In this document: positions 19,407-28,354 of the stretch, one piece after another
Numbering within the stretch: position 1 is the first letter of the stretch
Layout: each line of letters opens with the position of its first letter
Origin: Vicingaceae bacterium
GTDB lineage: Bacteria > Bacteroidota > Bacteroidia > Flavobacteriales_E > Vicingaceae
NCBI GenBank assembly: GCA_018402765.1
Contig: JAGYIE010000002.1
Coordinates: forward strand, 186,001 to 250,000
Length of the DNA stretch: 64,000 nucleotides
Direction: 5' to 3'
Translations under genes and position numbers: made by a program
Notes under the pieces: generated by a model
Databases searched by the model: none
What the model was told of the DNA's origin: nothing
What the model saw: only the letters and a program-made list of their open reading frames with translations

Positions 19407-20939
19407 ATGGACTTACAAGAATCTACCAACGATTACAATATTAAAATTAGAAACTTCTTATACAGTGATTTCGAAGATTTAAAAGAAACAATGCGTGAAG
19501 CATATCCTAATATTGACGACGATTGGCAGCGATCTGATATTAAGGCAATATTGAAAATATTTCCGGAAGGACAATTGTGTATTGAAGTAAATGAAAAGGT
19601 AGTAGCATGTGCATTTTCTTTGATAGTGGATTATAAGAAATACGGGGATAATCATACTTATGATCAAGTAACGGGTAATGGAAAATTTACTACTCATGAC
19701 TCCAAAGGTGACGTTCTTTATGGAATTGAGGTTCTTGTGCATCCTGATTATCAAGGTATGCGATTGGGGAGAAGGTTATACGATGCGAGGAAAGAAGTAT
19801 GCGAAAACCTAAACCTAAGAGCTATTGTAGCAGGCGGAAGAATTCCTGGCTATAGAAAATATGCAGAAGAGTTTACTCCTTTTCAATACGTAGAACGGGT
19901 TAAAGCAAAAGAGCTTTTTGATCCGATACTAAGTTTTCAGATCTCAAATGATTTTCATGTTAAGAAAATTCTAAAAAAATATCTAGTTGGAGATGATGAA
20001 TCTAAAGAGTTTGCTACGCTCATTGAATGGATCAACATCTATTATGAGGAAGATGAATCGCTAATTGGTAAAAACAAAAGCGTAATTCGCGTTGGTGTTG
20101 TTCAATGGCAAATGCGAAATGTGGAGAGCATTCAATCCATATTTGATCAGATGGAATTCTTTGTAGATGCAGTTAGCGGCTACCACTCCGACTTTATTTT
20201 ATTTCCTGAATTGTTCAATGCGCCCTTAATGGCACTATTTAATGACTTAAGCACGCCTGACGCGATTAGAGCTTTGGCCGGCTATACTACTACTTTTAGG
20301 GATAAATTCGTAGAGCTTGCAGTAGCCTATAACATCAACATAATTGGAGGCAGTATGCCTATTTATGAAGATGGAAAATTGTATAATGGCTGCTATTTAT
20401 GTAAAAGAGATGGTGAATATGAATTACAGAAAAAAATACATGTAACTCCTGACGAATACTCCGTATGGGGAACCGTAGGTGGAAACCATTTACAAACGTT
20501 TAATACCGATTGCGGGAAAATAGGCATCTTAATTTGTTATGACTCTGAATTCCCTGAGTTAGCGCGATTACTTGCAGAAGAAAGCATGGACATTCTTTTT
20601 GTACCCTTTTTAACTGACACCCAAAATGGATATCACAGAATTAGACATTGCGCTCAAGCAAGAGCCATAGAAAACGAATGTTATGTAGTCATTGCAGGTT
20701 GTGTAGGGAATTTACCAAAAGTTACAAATATGGATATTCAATATGCACAGTCAGCCGTTTTTTCTCCATGTGATTTTGCATTTCCAACTAGTGGAGTAGT
20801 GAGTGAAGCCACGCCAAATACAGAAATGACGCTTATTTCAGATGTAGATGTAGACCTTCTAAAAGAGCTAAGAGCTAATGGAAGTGTAAGAAACTGGAAA
20901 GATAGACGAACAGATTTGTTTGAATTGAAGTGGAAATAA
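19407..20939 (+). CDS. GNAT acetyltransferase / nitrilase-superfamily fusion enzyme
   Basis: A two-domain cytoplasmic enzyme of 510 residues. Residues about 11-165 form a GNAT N-acetyltransferase fold; the acetyl-CoA loop is visible as VHPDYQGMRLGRRLYDARK. Residues about 225-500 form a carbon-nitrogen hydrolase domain with the full Glu-Lys-Cys triad: E268 in LFPELFNAP, K343 in QKKIHVTPDE and C377 in ILICYDSEFPE. Bacterial proteins with this domain order are annotated as bifunctional GNAT/carbon-nitrogen hydrolases; the natural substrate is not established. One possibility is hydrolysis of an amide followed by acetylation of the released amine, but that is inference. The glycerophosphodiesterase gene starts 18 bases downstream on the same strand, so the two are probably cotranscribed. 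Confidence 0.93.
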   Translation: MDLQESTNDYNIKIRNFLYSDFEDLKETMREAYPNIDDDWQRSDIKAILKIFPEGQLCIEVNEKVVACAFSLIVDYKKYGDNHTYDQVTGNGKFTTHDSKGDVLYGIEVLVHPDYQGMRLGRRLYDARKEVCENLNLRAIVAGGRIPGYRKYAEEFTPFQYVERVKAKELFDPILSFQISNDFHVKKILKKYLVGDDESKEFATLIEWINIYYEEDESLIGKNKSVIRVGVVQWQMRNVESIQSIFDQMEFFVDAVSGYHSDFILFPELFNAPLMALFNDLSTPDAIRALAGYTTTFRDKFVELAVAYNINIIGGSMPIYEDGKLYNGCYLCKRDGEYELQKKIHVTPDEYSVWGTVGGNHLQTFNTDCGKIGILICYDSEFPELARLLAEESMDILFVPFLTDTQNGYHRIRHCAQARAIENECYVVIAGCVGNLPKVTNMDIQYAQSAVFSPCDFAFPTSGVVSEATPNTEMTLISDVDVDLLKELRANGSVRNWKDRRTDLFELKWK

Positions 20940-20957
20940 TGTTCTTTTACATTCTGA

Positions 20958-21710
20958 ATGGCAAAAACACTCATCATAGGACATAGAGGAGCGGGCGGAG
21001 AAGCTCCTGAAAACACACTTGCTGCAATTAAAACAGGAATTGCAATTGGTGTAGATCGCATTGAAATAGATGTGCGTTTAACAGCGGATAAGAAAGTAGT
21101 TGTTGCGCATGACCGAACCCTACGCAGAATAAATGGTGATGCAACGCGAATAAAAAACATGACCTATGCTGAATTGTTAAAAGTAGACTTTGGGGCACAT
21201 TACTCATCTAATTTTCACGGAGAACATTTGCCTTTGCTAGAAGAAGTGCTAGAGCTTACAAAAAATAAGACCATTTTATTAATCGAAATTAAAAATAGAA
21301 GAGAGTACCACCAAGGAATTGAGGGAAGAACTTGGGAAATTGTAAAAAGTCACCAAGCTGAGAATAATTGCATATTCCAGTCATTTGATGATAATTCACT
21401 ATTTACTCTTCGAGATATGCAAATTAGCTCACCAATTCACAAACTTTTCAGCACTTTTGTTCCAATAAAACCCTATTTTGCAGGCAGCAATCTGCACTAT
21501 AAAAAGTTTAAACGATATGATTTTGTAGAAGAAGTAGGTCTAAAACAAGGATACGTTAATAGGAAAGTGGTTAACAAAATTCATCAAATGGGTAAAAAGG
21601 TGAATGTATGGACAGTAAATAAGCCCAATAAGATGATCCGTCTTTCAAATGCTGGAGTTGATGGTATTATTACAGATTTTCCAAGCTTGGCGATAAAAAC
21701 ACTTCGGTAA
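20958..21710 (+). CDS. Glycerophosphodiester phosphodiesterase family protein
   Basis: Hydrolyses glycerophosphodiesters (deacylated phospholipid head groups) to glycerol 3-phosphate and an alcohol. The 250-residue protein has the family signature GHRGAGGEAPENT near the N-terminus, with H9, E36 and D38 (IEIDVRLT) and H51 (VVAHDRTL) in the expected catalytic and metal-binding positions, and the C-terminal VNVWTVNKP and GVDGIITDFP motifs. No signal peptide is visible, so the enzyme is probably cytoplasmic like UgpQ rather than periplasmic like GlpQ. It follows the GNAT-nitrilase gene and ends 5 bases from the convergent glycosyltransferase gene, with no terminator between. Confidence 0.92.
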   Translation: MAKTLIIGHRGAGGEAPENTLAAIKTGIAIGVDRIEIDVRLTADKKVVVAHDRTLRRINGDATRIKNMTYAELLKVDFGAHYSSNFHGEHLPLLEEVLELTKNKTILLIEIKNRREYHQGIEGRTWEIVKSHQAENNCIFQSFDDNSLFTLRDMQISSPIHKLFSTFVPIKPYFAGSNLHYKKFKRYDFVEEVGLKQGYVNRKVVNKIHQMGKKVNVWTVNKPNKMIRLSNAGVDGIITDFPSLAIKTLR

Positions 21711-21715
21711 CCCTG

Positions 21716-23092
21716 TTAGCGAGCAGCTACCTCTTTTTTTGTTGATCTAGGAATCAACCCTTTCTGTAGGAATACATCTTTAATTAAAAAGTAATAAACA
21801 GGTAGGTAAGCTAATAAGGTCAGCCATATTTCTTCGGTATAGCTCTGATCTCGATAGGTAATATAGCTGATATAAACCAAGCATGACCAAAGAATCACAT
21901 ACCTATTTCCATGAAGGAAAACCGCTAATAAAATTAATGTGCTTAGGTACCAAGGATGCACTACTGTTGCAAGTAGATAATACGAAGTTGCTACAAGAAG
22001 TAATTTTTTTAAAAAATCCTTCATTGCTATAGTTTTACCACGAAGCGAGATGAATAATATGAGCAAAAATCCGGTTATGCCTAAAACAGGAGCAATAATA
22101 GCTATCTGGTTAAATCCGGTTATCATGTAACCTAACTCTCTTACTATATAATAGATACTAGCATTAAATTCAAAATTTTTAAAATATAGCTCTACACTAG
22201 ACATAAAATGACTAGTTAGCCTCGAAGTATAAAATGGATAAAATAAAAACAAAAACAAAAGAACAATTACAGAAAAATACTTAAGACTTCTTCTCCAACC
22301 TATGTAAGGAATGATTGCTGGCAAAAATATCAATGGAATCAACTTTGTGGAAATTGCGATAGCCATAGCAATTGCAGAGAAAACCCATTCCCCTTTTTGA
22401 AGTAAATAAATACTTAAAACTAAAAAAAACAATAAGACACCTTCCAGATGCAAATTCCCTGTAAGCTCTATAATAACCAAAGGGTTGAATGCATAGATAA
22501 AACTAGCCTTACGAGAAATATTTAAAGAGTACAGTAATCTTGGAAGAAGAATAATTGTACCAATCTCAGCTATCAGAATAATACATCTCAATACGAGAAT
22601 ACTTCCAATTGCATTTCCTCCTCCTACATAGGCGGAAATCGCATAAATATACTGTGAGACTGATGGATAAACGGAATAATAAGCCGGTGAGTTAAGCTCT
22701 GAAAACCAATCATAGGTAAATCCCCTTGCAATTGATTCAGGCATAGCAATTACTTCAGAAGGAGTATATAAAAATGGATTAATTCCATTTACACTTAACC
22801 ACCCATCCCAAATAAAACGATAATAATCATCAGATAAGACGGGAACACTGAACAAGAATAAACAACGAAAAGCAATAGCTACCCAAAGAATAGGATAGTC
22901 ATTAAATAACTTGTGGTCAGGACGAAATAAAGGTTTACTCTTATATTCTACTAGATTCCAATAAGCCAAAAAAAGCAAACCAATACTAGGAATTAAAAAT
23001 TCCCAAGAAGAGCGGTCGCAGTAGTATCCAATAAAAAAGTAAATCAGTCCTGAGATAAAAACCATGGAGTAAACTCTCCAATTTAGCTTCAT
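21716..23092 (-). CDS. Multi-pass membrane glycosyltransferase, GT-C fold (mannosyltransferase-like)
   Basis: A 458-residue integral membrane protein with about ten to twelve hydrophobic segments. The first periplasmic loop carries SDDYYRFIWDG, an acidic motif typical of GT-C enzymes that take sugars from polyprenyl-phosphate donors (GT87/Mpt-like mannosyltransferases); GINPFLYTPSE right after it is characteristic of the Bacteroidota members. The likely role is adding a hexose, perhaps mannose, to a lipid or glycan on the outer face of the inner membrane; the exact sugar cannot be read from sequence. Its start overlaps the upstream GT2 gene by 4 bases. It is the last gene of a five-gene operon that also holds a probable polyprenyl-phosphate sugar synthase, which could supply the donor. 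Confidence 0.8.
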   Translation of the reverse strand: MKLNWRVYSMVFISGLIYFFIGYYCDRSSWEFLIPSIGLLFLAYWNLVEYKSKPLFRPDHKLFNDYPILWVAIAFRCLFLFSVPVLSDDYYRFIWDGWLSVNGINPFLYTPSEVIAMPESIARGFTYDWFSELNSPAYYSVYPSVSQYIYAISAYVGGGNAIGSILVLRCIILIAEIGTIILLPRLLYSLNISRKASFIYAFNPLVIIELTGNLHLEGVLLFFLVLSIYLLQKGEWVFSAIAMAIAISTKLIPLIFLPAIIPYIGWRRSLKYFSVIVLLFLFLFYPFYTSRLTSHFMSSVELYFKNFEFNASIYYIVRELGYMITGFNQIAIIAPVLGITGFLLILFISLRGKTIAMKDFLKKLLLVATSYYLLATVVHPWYLSTLILLAVFLHGNRYVILWSCLVYISYITYRDQSYTEEIWLTLLAYLPVYYFLIKDVFLQKGLIPRSTKKEVAAR

Positions 23093-24579
23093 GTCAGTTG
23101 GTTAATTTTAAATACATGTATTAGTGACTTCAAAGATACAAATCCGAACCCAAAAACAAGCAATACATGAAATGGCATTAATCCAAAATCTTGAAACTTA
23201 AACCCAACGTAAATTGCCATTAAAAAATAGATGACTAATCCCAACTCAAGAATGGTTAAAAGACCTATCGATTTAGTTAGATAAATATTTGCCTTCCATG
23301 ACTGACTGCTTGAATTCGTTAAGTTAAACTTAGGAGTTCGAACAAAAGGTGTTTGTTTGCCAATATACCCTTCTAGAACTGCCAATGCATTATGCAATGA
23401 CAACCCCATACTAACTGACAAAAACAATGGAAAAAGCACAACAAAGTGCTTAAATGCAACTCTTTTTCTATCAAACTGATTGCTAATAGAAGTCCAATAA
23501 AATATACCTAAAACCGGCAACGTAAGAATAAAAATATTACCGATCTGAAACAACCATAGGTATGATTCATTTGATTGTTTTATAAATAATATTGGTAGTG
23601 ACAGAATGGAAATCAGAACAATGCTAATAAACACTGCACTATTCATTAAGTGAAAAATAGCATTTACTTTAGTTCCCAAACCAATATTTTTACCCACTAA
23701 TACTTTTCCTAAGTTCTTACGAGCACATTCTGCTGCCCCTTTGGTCCATCTAAATTGTTGGGTTTTCAACGCGTTCATTTCAGCTGGTAATTCTGCAGGA
23801 GCTCCCACATCCTCTCGATATACAAACTGCCAACCTCTTAGCTGAGCGCGATAACTTAGATCTAAATCTTCAGTAAGTGTATCGGATTGCCAGCCACCTG
23901 CATCTTCAATAGTAGATTTTCTCCATACGCCCGCAGTACCATTAAAATTCATAAAATGTCCTGCTTGATTTCTTCCCCCCTGCTCAACTGAAAAATGTGC
24001 ATCTAAACCAAATGCTTGTAATTTTGTAAGTAAAGAAAAGTCTGCATTAATATGTTGCCATTTACTTTGAACACAGCCTACTTTATCATTTTGAAAAGGC
24101 AAAAGCATTTTTCTTAAAAAGTCAGGATAAGGCAGAAAGTCTGCATCAAAAATTGCAATGAAATCTCCATCTGCTTGTTTCATGCCAAATGCCAAAGCCC
24201 CTGCTTTATAACCTTCGCGGTTAGCTCGTCTTATATGATTTATACGATACCCCATGTGTAAATAAGGAAGAATCGCATTTTTAACAATCCCGGTGGTTTC
24301 ATCAGTGCTATCATCAAGAATTTGCACTTCAAGAAGCTCCTTAGGATAATCAAATTTTAATACCGCCTCAATTAACCTCTCAACAACATACAGTTCATTG
24401 TATAATGGAAGCTGCACCGTAACCTTTGGTAACTCCTTTAATGGTTCCCAATCTAAGCGTCCTGCTTTTTTCTTTTTGTTATAATTAACAACAAGGTAAA
24501 CCTGTATGACACTAAAAGAAAAAATAAACAGCAATGCTATCGCATATATAATCAATACCCCTATTTCTAATCCTTTCAT
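23089..24579 (-). CDS. Cellulose synthase-like family 2 glycosyltransferase
   Basis: A processive-type GT2 of 496 residues: one membrane segment at about 5-31, a cytoplasmic catalytic domain (about 50-300), then four hydrophobic segments at the C-terminus. The GT2 signature residues are present: ILDDSTDET (D89/D90), FDADFLP (DAD at 145-147), TLTEDLDLSYR (TED at 236-238) and QQFRWTKG (Q-x-x-R-W at 274-278). These resemble plant CSLA/CSLC glucomannan synthases and bacterial cellulose synthase-like enzymes. Polymer identity is unknown; there is no PilZ domain and no bcsB-like partner, so this is unlikely to be a standard cellulose system. It lies 6 bases after the GT2 gene 24586-25275 and overlaps the next gene by 4 bases. 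Confidence 0.87.
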   Translation of the reverse strand: MKGLEIGVLIIYAIALLFIFSFSVIQVYLVVNYNKKKKAGRLDWEPLKELPKVTVQLPLYNELYVVERLIEAVLKFDYPKELLEVQILDDSTDETTGIVKNAILPYLHMGYRINHIRRANREGYKAGALAFGMKQADGDFIAIFDADFLPYPDFLRKMLLPFQNDKVGCVQSKWQHINADFSLLTKLQAFGLDAHFSVEQGGRNQAGHFMNFNGTAGVWRKSTIEDAGGWQSDTLTEDLDLSYRAQLRGWQFVYREDVGAPAELPAEMNALKTQQFRWTKGAAECARKNLGKVLVGKNIGLGTKVNAIFHLMNSAVFISIVLISILSLPILFIKQSNESYLWLFQIGNIFILTLPVLGIFYWTSISNQFDRKRVAFKHFVVLFPLFLSVSMGLSLHNALAVLEGYIGKQTPFVRTPKFNLTNSSSQSWKANIYLTKSIGLLTILELGLVIYFLMAIYVGFKFQDFGLMPFHVLLVFGFGFVSLKSLIHVFKINQLT

Positions 24580-24585
24580 CAGACC

Positions 24586-25275
24586 TTATGCATATTTAAA
24601 AATAGTAGTTATAATTTTATAGCCTGCTAGTATGGTTCCTTTAATCGTTCCAGATATTTTAGAATGTCCGATGCGCTTTTTGTAGTTGACAGCTACTTCT
24701 GTCGTTTTCATTTTTTGTTTTGCGGCTTTCACTTGCATTTCTACCGTCCACCCGTAGGTTTTGTCTTGCATATCTAGCGCGATTAAAGCATCATACTTGA
24801 TTGCTCGAAAAGGACCTAAATCGGTATATCTTACACCATAAAATAATCGAATTAAAGTTGTAGCTAACCAGTTGCCAAAAATTTGAGGAATGGTCATTGA
24901 ACCCACTTCTCTTTGCCCTAATTCTCGAGAACCAATAACCATGTCCACACTCTGGTTTACAATTGGTGAAATAAGTAAAGGTAATTCATTGGGATAATCT
25001 GAATAGTCTGCATCTATAAAAACAACAATATCAGGGATGTCATCACAAACTTTAAGGTATTGAATCCCTTTTAAACAAGCTCTTCCATAACCTTGCATCG
25101 GTTCTTCTAAAACTGTAGCACCGGCTGCTGCTGCTTTCTCTGATGTTAAATCGGTAGAATTATTATTCACCACGATAACTTCAGATATCCAATCTTTTGG
25201 CAATTCTCCAACTACCTTACCTACCGCATTTTCCTCATTGAAGGCGGGAATTATTACCTTTATGTTTCTTTGCAA
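24586..25275 (-). CDS. Polyprenyl-phosphate hexose synthase-like GT2 (DPM1/ALG5 type)
   Basis: A compact 229-residue GT2 that resembles dolichyl-phosphate mannose/glucose synthases. The N-terminus VIIPAFNEENAVGKVV and the metal-binding IDADYSD are intact, and VIGSRELGQREVGSMT, TDLGPFRAI and YGWTVEMQVKAA are typical of the DPM1-like branch. No C-terminal membrane anchor is present, which suits a soluble DPM1-like enzyme. The likely reaction is transfer of a hexose from a nucleotide sugar to undecaprenyl or a similar polyprenyl phosphate, giving a donor for the GT-C enzyme two genes downstream (inference from context). It lies 8 bases after the polyferredoxin gene and 6 before the cellulose synthase-like gene. 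Confidence 0.85.
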   Translation of the reverse strand: MQRNIKVIIPAFNEENAVGKVVGELPKDWISEVIVVNNNSTDLTSEKAAAAGATVLEEPMQGYGRACLKGIQYLKVCDDIPDIVVFIDADYSDYPNELPLLISPIVNQSVDMVIGSRELGQREVGSMTIPQIFGNWLATTLIRLFYGVRYTDLGPFRAIKYDALIALDMQDKTYGWTVEMQVKAAKQKMKTTEVAVNYKKRIGHSKISGTIKGTILAGYKIITTIFKYA

Positions 25276-25283
25276 ACTACTTC

Positions 25284-26861
25284 TTATTTATGCGTATCTA
25301 AATCATCTCTCAACTTCAATACGCCATCATTACCAAAAGTAAATATACTTTCGTCATTTAATCGAGCTTCTTCTGTACCATTTTCTAATTTTAACACCCC
25401 TCTAGGGCATACCGCCGAGCAGACTCCACAACCTACGCATGACGAGCGAACTATATTCTGACCCCTTTGTGCATACCATTTTACATCAATTCCCATTTCG
25501 CAATAGGTGGAGCAGTTACCACAAGAAATACACTGACCTCCATTGGTTGTAATTCTAAATCGAGATTTGAATCGCTGAACAATTCCTAAATAAGCAGCTA
25601 AGGGGCATCCAAAACGACACCAAGCTCTATTCCCTAAAAGTGGATAAAACCCTGTGCCGATAACCCCCGCAAATACAGAGCCTATCAAAAACCCATACCA
25701 TTCTCTTATTTTATACGTATCAATACCATACAAATTATTATCTCCAGTGATGTAAGCATAGATTACAGCCAATGACATCACTACTGCAAAAACTAAAACA
25801 GCGTTGATAGAAATTCGCTCAAACTTCCATGCGTTTAATGATTTATCAGACAAATGGCGAAATTCATCTCCAGCAGTTTCGGCTAAACCTCCGCAGCCAC
25901 AAACCCATGAACAATACCAACGCTTTCCATAGAAATAAGTTATAACAGGAACGCCTATTAAAAACAAACTAATGGACCAGAAAAGCATAAAGTAACCAAT
26001 AAATCCATTGGCTAGATATTCATCTAATCGCCATTCGAAAAACAACGAATAATCTAAAGGAAAAATATTTTTTAGATCATATGCAGGCAAGTTTAAACGT
26101 GCTAAAATATCAGGTATAACAAAGGCAAAAGAGGTTTGAAAAAACATTACCGATATGGTTCTTACCATTTGATATTTATTGTGTCGATATTTTTTTATGA
26201 ATCGAATTCCCATTGTAAGAATGGCAATTGTATACAGAAATCCATATAAAAACCATTGGCTTGAAGGGTTTCCACTTAAAAACTCACTCAAAGAATCAAG
26301 CATTAATGCCCATTCGGCAATATAATGCGGAAACCAATACAACAAAATATAAAACACTATTAGAAATGCACCCAAAAGCACCCCTACTGTGCCTCTGCTC
26401 TTCCAAGTGCTTTGAAAAATACCGTTATTCTTCATCCCAGGATGACCTAAATAACTAAACGCATTGGTTAAAATAGCTCCTAGGATTCCTACTCCGAAAG
26501 TGAGCAAAAACCATAAAGAAGGTTCCTGATTAATTGGACCATTTGCAGAATTTTTAGTAAGATAAAACAGCAGTTCTTTTTGGTTATAAATAACCTTTTC
26601 CCATTCTTCCTGCGAACGATAAAACTCATTTATTTTTTCTATTTCATAACTTATTTTTGAACTAAATTCCCATTTTGAAGAATAAGTTTTATCAACCACA
26701 TTCTTTAATATATCTTGCAGTATTGCAGACTGTTCTCCTTTATTAGCACTGTCACTAATTAGTTGATTAGATAACGTATATGTGCTAGTAAATAGACTAC
26801 CAATAAAAGCAATGAATCCAAGCGCAAACAAAACCAAACCTATTCGTTGTGCTATTTTCAT
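25284..26861 (-). CDS. Membrane-bound 4Fe-4S polyferredoxin, NapH/NosR-like
   Basis: A 525-residue membrane protein with about eight hydrophobic segments, two membrane-adjacent cysteine clusters and two C-terminal ferredoxin-type 4Fe-4S motifs. The cysteine groups are CSWVCGCGG, CRFGCPLA, CISCGNCSTYCEMG and CVGCGVCSAVCPRG. This is the build of NapH, NosR C-terminal and CcoG-like electron-transfer proteins, which carry electrons across or along the inner membrane. No nap, nos or cco gene is nearby. Instead the gene is 2 bases after a FAD-dependent pyridine nucleotide reductase and directly before three glycosyltransferases. The pair could form a NAD(P)H-driven membrane electron supply for an unknown reductive step; that is inference. 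Confidence 0.85.
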   Translation of the reverse strand: MKIAQRIGLVLFALGFIAFIGSLFTSTYTLSNQLISDSANKGEQSAILQDILKNVVDKTYSSKWEFSSKISYEIEKINEFYRSQEEWEKVIYNQKELLFYLTKNSANGPINQEPSLWFLLTFGVGILGAILTNAFSYLGHPGMKNNGIFQSTWKSRGTVGVLLGAFLIVFYILLYWFPHYIAEWALMLDSLSEFLSGNPSSQWFLYGFLYTIAILTMGIRFIKKYRHNKYQMVRTISVMFFQTSFAFVIPDILARLNLPAYDLKNIFPLDYSLFFEWRLDEYLANGFIGYFMLFWSISLFLIGVPVITYFYGKRWYCSWVCGCGGLAETAGDEFRHLSDKSLNAWKFERISINAVLVFAVVMSLAVIYAYITGDNNLYGIDTYKIREWYGFLIGSVFAGVIGTGFYPLLGNRAWCRFGCPLAAYLGIVQRFKSRFRITTNGGQCISCGNCSTYCEMGIDVKWYAQRGQNIVRSSCVGCGVCSAVCPRGVLKLENGTEEARLNDESIFTFGNDGVLKLRDDLDTHK

Positions 26862-26863
26862 AA

Positions 26864-28213
26864 TTATCTATTTAGGACTTTAGTTAATAAATTGGCTATT
26901 CGGCCGCTTTTCTTCATTTTTAAATTTATTTGCTTTTTATATTTCTTGTTGAAGGCCGCTACAATTAATGGTTCGTATGCTGTAAACAACTCAGGATCAA
27001 AATTCGCAGCACCTAAATTTTGAATGACAATATCAATATGAGCACCTTTAGAAATCCATTGATTACAAACATCATGTCGCATTCGAATACCAAATGTATT
27101 TACGCCGAGTAGCACTTGCGTGGTTTGATCAAACACTAGTTTCAGCAATATATCCTTTGTTGGATGTTGCCAACAGAAAACCTCTTCATTCTCTTTTGGA
27201 ATATTCCAAACCCATCCATATGTCTGGTATTCTATATCAAAAAATTTAGCTGAGTTAAACCAGACACCAGGCATATACTTGGTTGGTCTACCACAAATCG
27301 TCTGTGCAACAGTCTCACCCATCATTTTGCCGGTGTACCAAACTTGCTCGATGCTTTTTCGATTAGTTGGATGCTCATAAAACTCTGCACAATCCCCTAT
27401 AGCATAAACGTTTGGTATTATGGTTTTTAAATAATGATCAACCAGAACTCCCCGCTTTGTAGGTATATTAGAGGCATCCACCACACCAATATTTGGACTG
27501 ACTCCTGCTGTCAACCCAACCAATTGGCAAGCTATTTTCAGACCATCTTTGGTCGTTATTGCGATAACTTCCCCTTGATTATTACCATGAATAATATCCA
27601 GTTCCGTATTGAAAACTAAATTGATTCCGTTTTTTTTAATGTGCTTCGCAATTAGTTCACCATCTTGATATGGAAGGACATTGCCCCAAAAACGGTCTTC
27701 ACGAACTAAAAAGGTAACTTCTATTCCTCTGGTGTGAAGCATTTCTGCTAACTCTACTCCAATTAAGCCTCCACCTACAATGACCGCTTGTTGAGTTCGC
27801 TTGACATTTTCTTCTAACAATTCTAAATCTTGCCAACTATAGAAGCCTTGTACACCCTTTAAGTCTTCCCCTTCCCAGCCGAATTTATTCGGTTTGCTTC
27901 CCGTAGCAATTATTAATTCATCATAAGCCATCGTATCACCACCAGACAATTGCAATTGCTGAGCATCCGTGTCAATATTTTCTACCCAAGCTTGTTTTAA
28001 ATGTATTCGATTTTTCTTCCAAAAGGAGTCCTCATAAGGCTTAATATTCTCATACTTCATATGCCCCATAAACACGTACATCAAGGCTGTGCGAGAGAAA
28101 AAATGAGCTGTTTCGCCTGAAATGATCGTAATTTCTTTAGTTGAATTTTTACGAACGTGCCGGGCTGCGGTTACCCCCGCAATACCATTTCCAATAATAA
28201 CCACATGACTCAT
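26864..28213 (-). CDS. FAD-dependent NAD(P)H oxidoreductase (nitrite/rubredoxin reductase-like)
   Basis: A 449-residue pyridine nucleotide-disulfide reductase-type flavoprotein without the redox disulfide. The FAD-binding GNGIAGVTAARH lies at residues 8-19, the NAD(P)H-binding VGGGLIGVELAEML near 147-160, and the second FAD contact YAIGDCAE near 275. The closest layout is that of NirB N-terminal, rubredoxin and ferredoxin reductases, enzymes that pass electrons from NAD(P)H to iron-sulfur partners. The next gene, 2 bases away, encodes a membrane polyferredoxin, which is the obvious partner. It is the first gene of the five-gene block ending at 21716, divergent from the TPR protein gene. Confidence 0.87.
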   Translation of the reverse strand: MSHVVIIGNGIAGVTAARHVRKNSTKEITIISGETAHFFSRTALMYVFMGHMKYENIKPYEDSFWKKNRIHLKQAWVENIDTDAQQLQLSGGDTMAYDELIIATGSKPNKFGWEGEDLKGVQGFYSWQDLELLEENVKRTQQAVIVGGGLIGVELAEMLHTRGIEVTFLVREDRFWGNVLPYQDGELIAKHIKKNGINLVFNTELDIIHGNNQGEVIAITTKDGLKIACQLVGLTAGVSPNIGVVDASNIPTKRGVLVDHYLKTIIPNVYAIGDCAEFYEHPTNRKSIEQVWYTGKMMGETVAQTICGRPTKYMPGVWFNSAKFFDIEYQTYGWVWNIPKENEEVFCWQHPTKDILLKLVFDQTTQVLLGVNTFGIRMRHDVCNQWISKGAHIDIVIQNLGAANFDPELFTAYEPLIVAAFNKKYKKQINLKMKKSGRIANLLTKVLNR

Positions 28214-28354
28214 ATACCTTACAGTTTAATGCAAATAAAAGATAAGATTTCTTACTAATCTGTCTTTAGCTTGACGAATATGTCCGATAAATTTAAAAAT
28301 CGATAAGGTACAAAATAAGATTTTCATAGTTTAGTGTTTTATTATCATCGTATC

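Noticed and set aside
21711-21715. Shared terminator between the glycerophosphodiesterase and the convergent glycosyltransferase
   Set aside because: The stops are only 5 bases apart and no stem with a T run is visible on either side.
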